Below are positions 58,694 through 64,000 of a stretch of DNA of 64,000 bases, one piece after another. A program made the translations under genes and the position numbers. Each line of letters begins with the position of its first letter. Position 1 is the first letter of the stretch. Below the pieces are notes generated by a model. That model saw nothing but the letters and a program-made list of their open reading frames with translations, was not told where the DNA came from and made no database searches. The stretch covers positions 496,001 to 560,000 of the forward strand of contig WJYM01000002.1 of assembly GCA_009668205.1 (NCBI GenBank). The letters run 5' to 3'. Source of the stretch: Enterobacteriaceae bacterium RIT691 (GTDB taxonomy: Bacteria > Pseudomonadota > Gammaproteobacteria > Enterobacterales > Enterobacteriaceae).

Positions 58694-60178
58694 CTAATTT
58701 TTAATCAGACGGCTTTTGTCGCTGCGCAAAGGCACTGCCCCGCTGAACGGCCTGCCATCGATGGCATCGTGAGTACGCAGCGCTTCCGGGCGGATCCAGC
58801 GCTGTACGCGGGTCGGCATATCCAGGCCGATCAGCAGGATCACCACAAACGTCAGCCCGAAGGAGAGCGATCCGAGTGCGGTGCCCAGATCCAGTTTCTG
58901 CGCAATCAGTGCGCCGATAACCGGCGCTATCGCCCCGCCCATTGCGCCAACGTTATAGGTAAAGCCCAGACCGGCTGCACGCTGTTCGGTATCGAAATAC
59001 CCACCGATAAGCTTCGGTAAGATGCCGGAGATCCCTTGCCCCAGCATTTGCTGGAAAAAGAGTAACAGGCCCAGCACCCAGACGTTGGTGCCGCCGATCG
59101 CAAACACAGGAATGATTAACAGCTGTGAAGCCAGAAGGCTCCAGACATAGGCTTTACGGGTGCCGAGCCAGTCGCCGAGAAAACCGCCCACAATGCAGCC
59201 CACCGCCGCACCAAAGCCGCTGAAAAACAGTACCCGGGCCACGGTGGAGTGATCGTACGCCAGCTCGGTTTTCAGATAGGTCGGCAGCAATGCCTGGATA
59301 GGCCAGGAGTAAAGAAACGCGAACAGCACCACCACCATCAGCATCACGCCAGTCGGCCAGCGTTTGCCGCTGCTCTGAACCATAAAGCTGATGAAGATTA
59401 TCGCGCTCAGCAGACCGAGCAGCAGGATCAGGCCCGCATTGCGCAGTTCGCCGGAGAAGCAGAACCACAGCGACGTCGCCGCCACGAGGGTAAGGAAGAC
59501 ATTGATAACCCGGTGATCGCCTCGATAAAGGATATCGACCATCGTACGCACCGGCGCTTTCCCGGCGTGCCTTTGCTTCCAGTCCTCCGCTTCAGGAATG
59601 TTTTTACGCAGCCAAAGGGCGAACATGATCGGGAAAATGCCGATAAAGAACAGCGCACGCCAGCCCCAGACGGGCACCACCAGGCTGTAAACCTGCGCCG
59701 CCACCACCGCGCCAACGGAGAAACCAGAGATAAGAAAGCCGCTGGCCTTGTTACGCAGATGCTTAGGCCAGCTTTCAATCACATAGGTGGCGCTTGAACC
59801 GTACTCGCCCGCCATTCCCATGCCGATGACCAGCCGGGCAATAAACAGCGTGGTAAAGCCGGGTGCCAGCCCGCAGGCAAGAGTGCCGACGGAAAACAGG
59901 ACAATACTGGTCACCATCGCCAGCCTGCGGCCATAACGATCGCCCATCGCCCCGAGCATCAGGCCGCCAAACCAGCGGGAGATAAAGGCGGCGGAAATCA
60001 GGCTCGCCGCCTGAACGGTGGACAGGCCGAACTCGCTCTGAACCTCTGTCAGCACCAGCGCCATCAGCACAAAATCAAAACCATCCAGCAAATAGCCGAG
60101 CCAGGCGGCGGAAAATGCCCGCCACTGCGCCTTGCCGAGATGGCGATACCACGGGATGTTCTGGGTAGAAATACTCAT
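58694..60178 (-). CDS. nanT: NanT, sialic acid:proton symporter
   Basis: Major facilitator superfamily transporter importing Neu5Ac. 494 residues, two shorter than I recall for K-12. Twelve or more membrane helices with the MFS loop motif [13 protein letters not shown] between helices 2 and 3 and the second one [13 protein letters not shown]. Start [11 protein letters not shown] with GGGAG upstream. REPs lie between it and nanA. Confidence 0.96.
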   Translation of the reverse strand: MSISTQNIPWYRHLGKAQWRAFSAAWLGYLLDGFDFVLMALVLTEVQSEFGLSTVQAASLISAAFISRWFGGLMLGAMGDRYGRRLAMVTSIVLFSVGTLACGLAPGFTTLFIARLVIGMGMAGEYGSSATYVIESWPKHLRNKASGFLISGFSVGAVVAAQVYSLVVPVWGWRALFFIGIFPIMFALWLRKNIPEAEDWKQRHAGKAPVRTMVDILYRGDHRVINVFLTLVAATSLWFCFSGELRNAGLILLLGLLSAIIFISFMVQSSGKRWPTGVMLMVVVLFAFLYSWPIQALLPTYLKTELAYDHSTVARVLFFSGFGAAVGCIVGGFLGDWLGTRKAYVWSLLASQLLIIPVFAIGGTNVWVLGLLLFFQQMLGQGISGILPKLIGGYFDTEQRAAGLGFTYNVGAMGGAIAPVIGALIAQKLDLGTALGSLSFGLTFVVILLIGLDMPTRVQRWIRPEALRTHDAIDGRPFSGAVPLRSDKSRLIKN

Positions 60179-60199
60179 CTCACTCTCCCGATCTTGTCA

Positions 60200-60277
60200 G
60201 GTTACCCGGTGGCGCTTCGCTTACCAGGCCTACACTTTTGCTGTTTTTCAGGCCCGGCAAACGCGGTGCCGCCGGGC
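60200..60277. repeat. REP-type palindromes between nanA and nanT
   Basis: Two units: about 60200-60233 (gttacccggtggcgcttcgctta ... ccaggcctac, in two blocks) and 60251-60277 (ggcccggcaaacgcggt ... gccgggc). They lie inside the nan operon, in the nanA-nanT gap; such placement often lowers downstream transcript levels. Confidence 0.78.
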
Positions 60278-60283
60278 GAGTCT

Positions 60284-61177
60284 TTATGCCTGTTCAGCAA
60301 GCAGCTGTTCTGCGAGGGCTTTCAGTGCAGGCAGGAATTTCTCATCGACCGGCGCAAACGGCTTGCGGCACAGTGGAACATCCACCACGTCCATATAGTG
60401 CAGCACCGTTTTCAGACCCCGGAACACGCCGGTCTGGATAAGCAGGTCGATAACCTTGTTGCAGTCGCTTTGCAGCCGCTGAGCCTGAACCGTATCGCCC
60501 GCCTTCAGCGCGCTGACGATATTCTGGTAGCGCCAGCCCATGATGTTGTACGTACTGCCGATCCCGCCGTCGGCACCCGCCATCAGGCCGGAGGCGAAGA
60601 TCTCATCGTAGCCGTTATAAAGCACCAGATCCGGATGCGCGCGGCGGATCTGCTCCATCTGATACAGATCGCCCGACGTCTGCTTCAGCGCGCCAACCCC
60701 CGGCAACGTCACCAGGGTGTTGATTTGCTCGAGCGTCAGCTTCACGCCGCTGAGCGCCGGAATGTTGTAGACCACCATTGGCAGGCCTTCTGCGGAATCA
60801 ATCACTGCACGGTAATGATCGCAGTGCTCTTCGAAACTGAACGGATAGTAGAACGGTGTCACGGCAGAAACGGCATCGTAGCCATAGTGCGCAGCGGCCT
60901 TCGCCAGCTGCTGGCTTTCGGCGGTGCTCACGCAGCCGACATGGGCAATCAGCTTGATTTTGCCTTTTGCCTCGTCGGCTACCGTCTCCAGCACCTGCTG
61001 ACGCTCTGCCCCGGACTGCATAAAGGCTTCCCCGGTGGAGCCCCCCACATACAATCCGTCGATCCCCTGACGAATATTAAAGCGCACCAGACGGCGCAGG
61101 CTCTCTTGATCCAGTTTCTGCTCGCGGTCAAACGGGGTCAGCAGTGCTGCCATTACCCCACGGAGATCTTTTGCCAT
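60284..61177 (-). CDS. nanA: NanA, N-acetylneuraminate lyase
   Basis: Class I aldolase splitting Neu5Ac to ManNAc and pyruvate. 297 residues. Schiff-base Lys165 (GALKQTSGD) and Tyr137 (VVYNIPA) sit at E. coli numbers; GGSTGE at 45-50 binds the pyruvate carboxylate. First gene of the nan operon behind the NanR operator. AGAGGT seven bases before ATG. Confidence 0.98.
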   Translation of the reverse strand: MAKDLRGVMAALLTPFDREQKLDQESLRRLVRFNIRQGIDGLYVGGSTGEAFMQSGAERQQVLETVADEAKGKIKLIAHVGCVSTAESQQLAKAAAHYGYDAVSAVTPFYYPFSFEEHCDHYRAVIDSAEGLPMVVYNIPALSGVKLTLEQINTLVTLPGVGALKQTSGDLYQMEQIRRAHPDLVLYNGYDEIFASGLMAGADGGIGSTYNIMGWRYQNIVSALKAGDTVQAQRLQSDCNKVIDLLIQTGVFRGLKTVLHYMDVVDVPLCRKPFAPVDEKFLPALKALAEQLLAEQA

Positions 61178-61213
61178 AGCTACCTCTTAATGATGTTTGA
61201 ATGTGCATAACGA

Positions 61214-61236
61214 CATACCTTTATACCTGTTATACC
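61214..61236 (-). promoter_or_regulatory. NanR operator: three GGTATA-type repeats
   Basis: Minus strand reads GGTATA acA GGTATA aaG GTATG in order: two perfect GGTATA and one GGTATG, spaced nine and eight bases start to start. It is the NanR site known from E. coli apart from the last base. It lies about 40-60 bases before nanA, over the expected promoter. Confidence 0.9.
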
Positions 61237-61275
61237 AGATCAAATAAGCAGCAGCGTAATAGCAAAAAGCTATTG

Positions 61276-61291
61276 TGCGATCGGCCTCACT
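61276..61291 (-). promoter_or_regulatory. CRP-like site upstream of nanA
   Basis: agtga-ggccga-tcgca (minus strand), 8 of 10 half-site matches with 6-bp spacing, about 45 bases upstream of the NanR repeats. Catabolite control of nan is known in E. coli. Confidence 0.5.
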
Positions 61292-61309
61292 AAATGCCGA
61301 TCGTCAGGA

Positions 61310-62089
61310 TCATTTTCTCGAAGGTTTATGACCGAAGGCGTGCCAGGTGGCGGAAACGCTGTTGAGGTGGGTTTGCAGTGCCCGATCCGCTTCGTCAGGA
61401 TCGCGGCGCTGGATAGCATCAACAATGGCAATATGCTGTTGATAGCTCAGCGTATTGTGCTCATACAGCGCGTCATCAGAGACTTTCGGGCGGGCGGCGA
61501 TCAGCCAGTCGAGTAACGCAACGTGGATAGCCATGAAGATAGGATTACCGGGGATCTCCGCCAGTACACGATGAAAATCGACGTCTGAACGGATGAACAG
61601 CGCATTATCGTCCAGCGACTGGCTGTTGATTTCCAGCGCTTTCGAGAGCTTTGCCACCTGCTCATCGCTGGCGTTTTCCGCGGCGTAACGCACCAGGCTT
61701 GATTCAAAGAACAGACGCAACTGTTCGAAATGGGCGATACCACCAGGATGGGCGAGAAAATCTTTCGCCATGCCGGAGAGTTCGCTGATGATGGTATCGG
61801 CGGAAGGACGTGAGACGCGCGCCCGTTCACCGTTGTTGATTTGGACCAGACCTTTACGCTTCAGCGCCGCCAGAGCCTCGCGCACAGAGGGGCGACCGAC
61901 GTTGAAGAACGTCATCAGCTCACGCTCCGAGGGCAGCTGCTCGCCTTCCGCAAATTCGCGGCGGCGGATCATTTGTTCCAGCTCTTCTTCCACCATCTCC
62001 GACAGCTTTTTGCGGGTCAAAGGACGGCGGCCCAGGCTGCGGCCTGAGGTTTCTGAACTCTCTTCTTCCTGAGGATCAAATGCATTCAT
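61310..62089 (-). CDS. nanR: NanR, GntR/FadR-type repressor of sialic acid genes
   Basis: 259 residues. N-terminal winged helix with [31 protein letters not shown] (blocks within 50-85), then an FCD ligand-binding domain with the His/Asp metal ligands ([12 protein letters not shown]). Neu5Ac relieves repression in E. coli. It precedes nanA on the same strand with 132 bases between; its own operator site is the one at 61214-61236. In K-12 dcuD lies upstream; here sspB is next. Confidence 0.96.
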   Translation of the reverse strand: MNAFDPQEEESSETSGRSLGRRPLTRKKLSEMVEEELEQMIRRREFAEGEQLPSERELMTFFNVGRPSVREALAALKRKGLVQINNGERARVSRPSADTIISELSGMAKDFLAHPGGIAHFEQLRLFFESSLVRYAAENASDEQVAKLSKALEINSQSLDDNALFIRSDVDFHRVLAEIPGNPIFMAIHVALLDWLIAARPKVSDDALYEHNTLSYQQHIAIVDAIQRRDPDEADRALQTHLNSVSATWHAFGHKPSRK

Positions 62090-62180
62090 AGCGGTGATTA
62101 AGGCCAGGTGACAGTAGATGACATCGGTTGCCTAGAGTAACACAGGATTTTCAGGCTGGCGAAAATGGGGGGAGAGAGAA

Positions 62181-62205
62181 CAAAACAGGCCCGAAAGGGC
62201 CTGTT
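62181..62205 (-). terminator. Terminator of sspAB
   Basis: Stem aacaggccc/gggcctgtt (62184-62192/62197-62205), GAAA-type loop, followed on the minus strand by a T-rich tract. Confidence 0.85.
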
Positions 62206-62217
62206 GGGAACTGCAGA

Positions 62218-62715
62218 TTACTTCACTACGCGAAGCGCTGGACGACCACCACGCGGCGGTGGCGGCGTGTCATCAGGATCGTTGTCGTCATCGTGATCGG
62301 GTTTATCACCGTCGATCACCGACATCACCGTATCATTTTCAGCACCGCTACCTTCGTCATCGTTGACGTGAGTCGCGTCTTCGTCGTACGCCGTTTCCGG
62401 CTCGAACATAGTACCCGCACCGTTTTCACGCGCGTAGATAGCCAGCACGGCCGCCAGAGGGACTTCAACCTGGCGTGGCACACCGCCAAAGCGCGCGTTA
62501 AAACGCACTTCGTCGTTCGCCAGATCCAGGTTACCCACGGCGCGTGGCGCGATGTTTAGCACGATTTGACCATCACGTGCGTATTCCATCGGCACACGAA
62601 CACCCGGCAGCGTCACGTCTACCACCAGATGTGGCGTCAGTTGGTTATCCAGCAGCCACTCATAGAATGCCCGCAGCAGATAAGGACGGCGGGGTGTCAA
62701 CTGTGACACATCCAT
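62218..62715 (-). CDS. sspB: SspB, ClpXP specificity-enhancing adaptor
   Basis: Delivers ssrA-tagged proteins to ClpXP. 165 residues. N-terminal dimer domain binding the tag (PYLLRAFYEWLLDNQLTPHL in the first 35 residues), then a long acidic flexible tether, then the ClpX-binding tip RGGRPALRVVK. It follows sspA by four bases. Confidence 0.97.
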   Translation of the reverse strand: MDVSQLTPRRPYLLRAFYEWLLDNQLTPHLVVDVTLPGVRVPMEYARDGQIVLNIAPRAVGNLDLANDEVRFNARFGGVPRQVEVPLAAVLAIYARENGAGTMFEPETAYDEDATHVNDDEGSGAENDTVMSVIDGDKPDHDDDNDPDDTPPPPRGGRPALRVVK

Positions 62716-62719
62716 TCAA

Positions 62720-63358
62720 TTAGCCTCGACCGAGGCGCATTTCACGCTCGGGTTCAGTTAAGGAAGCGAGGAATGAATCACGCTCGAACACGCGGTTCAT
62801 GTACGCTTTCATCTCTTTCGCACCGGCACCGACCAGCTCGATGCCCATGACTGGCAGACGCCACAGAAGCGGAGCCAGATAGCAATCGACCAGGCTGAAC
62901 TCATCGCTCAGGAAGTACGGCTTCTGAGTGAATACTGGCGCGATAGCCAACAGTTCTTCACGCAGTTGCTTACGCGCGGCATCAGCCTGCGCCGCAGAAC
63001 CGGTCATGACGGTATTCATTAACGTATACCAGTCTTTCTCGATGCGGTGCATGTACAGACGGCTTTCACCACGCGCCACCGGGTAAACCGGCATCAACGG
63101 CGGATGTGGGAAACGCTCATCCAGATATTCCATAATGATGCGAGATTCCCATAGGGTCAGCTCGCGATCCACCAGTGTCGGTACGCTTTGATTCGGGTTG
63201 AGGTCAATCAGATCCTGAGGTGGATTATCTTTCTCCACATGCTCAATCTCAAAGCTGACACCCTTTTCGGCCAGCACAATGCGGACCTGATGGCTATAGA
63301 TGTCAGTAGGACCAGAAAACAGCGTCATTACCGAACGTTTGTTGGCAGCGACAGCCAT
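62720..63358 (-). CDS. sspA: SspA, stringent starvation protein A
   Basis: RNA polymerase-associated GST-fold protein that affects sigma-70 promoter use and lowers H-NS on starvation. 212 residues. N-terminal thioredoxin-like domain (MTLFSGPTDIYSHQVRIVLAEKG blocks), C-terminal helical domain. No catalytic GST Ser/Cys is expected. It starts with GGAGG close to ATG; a hairpin lies just upstream. Confidence 0.97.
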   Translation of the reverse strand: MAVAANKRSVMTLFSGPTDIYSHQVRIVLAEKGVSFEIEHVEKDNPPQDLIDLNPNQSVPTLVDRELTLWESRIIMEYLDERFPHPPLMPVYPVARGESRLYMHRIEKDWYTLMNTVMTGSAAQADAARKQLREELLAIAPVFTQKPYFLSDEFSLVDCYLAPLLWRLPVMGIELVGAGAKEMKAYMNRVFERDSFLASLTEPEREMRLGRG

Positions 63359-63367
63359 GAAAACCTC

Positions 63368-63399
63368 CAGGTATATTCAGAATTTTTTACTGATACCTG
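63368..63399 (-). promoter_or_regulatory. Leader hairpin abutting the sspA ribosome-binding site
   Basis: Arms caggtat(att)cag and ctgatacctg, pairing 10 bp with a 3-nt bulge. On the minus strand the 3' arm ends next to the ggaggt of sspA. Its stability could affect translation; a regulatory role is inferred. Confidence 0.5.
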
Positions 63400-63618
63400 C
63401 CACACATGTGACCGGCCAGTTGTAAAGCCCCGTAAGCGTCGAACGACATTCCTGTTCACAACAAAACAAACAAAAAATGAACAATCGCCCGCATTTGGGC
63501 AGAAAATTGGATGATAGTTTACCAGATTTTGCAGGCTTTGTGGTGAGGCGATTCTGGAAATGCTGAAAAAGGCCGGAAAAGCACGCAGCCGACTGTGGAT
63601 AACGCCGGTTTTATCCAT

Positions 63619-63644
63619 AAAAAAACCCGCCGAAGCGGGTTTTT
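63619..63644 (-). terminator. Terminator of rpsI
   Basis: Perfect stem aaaaacccgc/gcgggttttt with cgaa loop (63621-63630/63635-63644), ending in T on the minus strand, 30 bases after the rpsI stop. Confidence 0.92.
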
Positions 63645-63674
63645 GGCCAATTGCTCTGCGTAAGCAGAAAACAA

Positions 63675-64000
<326 letters not shown>

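Overview
This window is core chromosome of an enteric gammaproteobacterium (Enterobacteriaceae). Nearly every protein matches, at the expected length, a family I know from E. coli K-12, and the gene order is the argG/mla/rpoN/arcB/glt/nan segment of that chromosome. Moderate GC, REP-type palindromes between genes and an extra OmpA-type porin point to Enterobacter cloacae complex or a near relative (Lelliottia, Leclercia). The species is inference. I see no prophage, insertion sequence, CRISPR array, rRNA or toxin-antitoxin module, and no clearly broken gene.

Layout. 1-5329: yhbW (cut by the left edge), mtr with a TrpR operator, and the cold-shock/RNA-decay genes deaD, yrbN and nlpI. 5436-14626: the transcription-translation cluster metY(tRNA-fMet)-rimP-nusA-infB-rbfA-truB-rpsO-pnp on the minus strand. 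14959-16305: argG. 16481-19432: an accessory block of four envelope-related genes (IprA/YaiV-type regulator, OmpA-type porin, YfaZ-type outer-membrane protein, small lipoprotein) at the place where E. coli K-12 has yhbX. 19593-25201: leuU tRNA, secG, glmM, folP, ftsH, rlmE. 25327-33792: yhbY, greA, dacB, obgE, yhbE, rpmA, rplU, ispB, sfsB, murA. 33845-37326: ibaG and the lipid-transport operon mlaFEDCB. 37535-45422: yrbG, kdsD, kdsC, lptC, lptA, lptB, rpoN, hpf, ptsN, rapZ, npr. 45559-50025: mtgA, the sRNA gene arcZ, arcB, yhcC. 50697-56585: gltBD behind a long structured leader with a CRP-like site. 56665-62089: the sialic-acid catabolism cluster nanA-T-E-K-Q and its repressor nanR, with a three-repeat NanR operator. 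62218-64000: sspB, sspA and rpsI (cut by the right edge).

How the genes work together. Three themes dominate: ribosome and RNA metabolism (nusA/infB/rbfA/truB/rpsO/pnp/deaD/rplU/rpmA/obgE/rlmE/hpf/rpsI); envelope construction (murA, glmM, dacB, mtgA, the Mla phospholipid pathway, KDO synthesis and LPS export by kdsDC-lptCAB, secG, ftsH); and nitrogen/carbon control (rpoN-hpf-ptsN-rapZ-npr, gltBD, nan genes, arcB/arcZ).

I found no convincing undescribed system. Most worth a second look are the accessory envelope block between argG and leuU; the missing elbB, yrbL, dcuD and gltF/yhc genes relative to K-12, with arcZ kept in place; structured leaders before gltB, sspA and deaD; and several non-ATG or ambiguous starts (pnp, rimP, ftsH). 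Statements comparing with E. coli are from memory of those families, not from a search.
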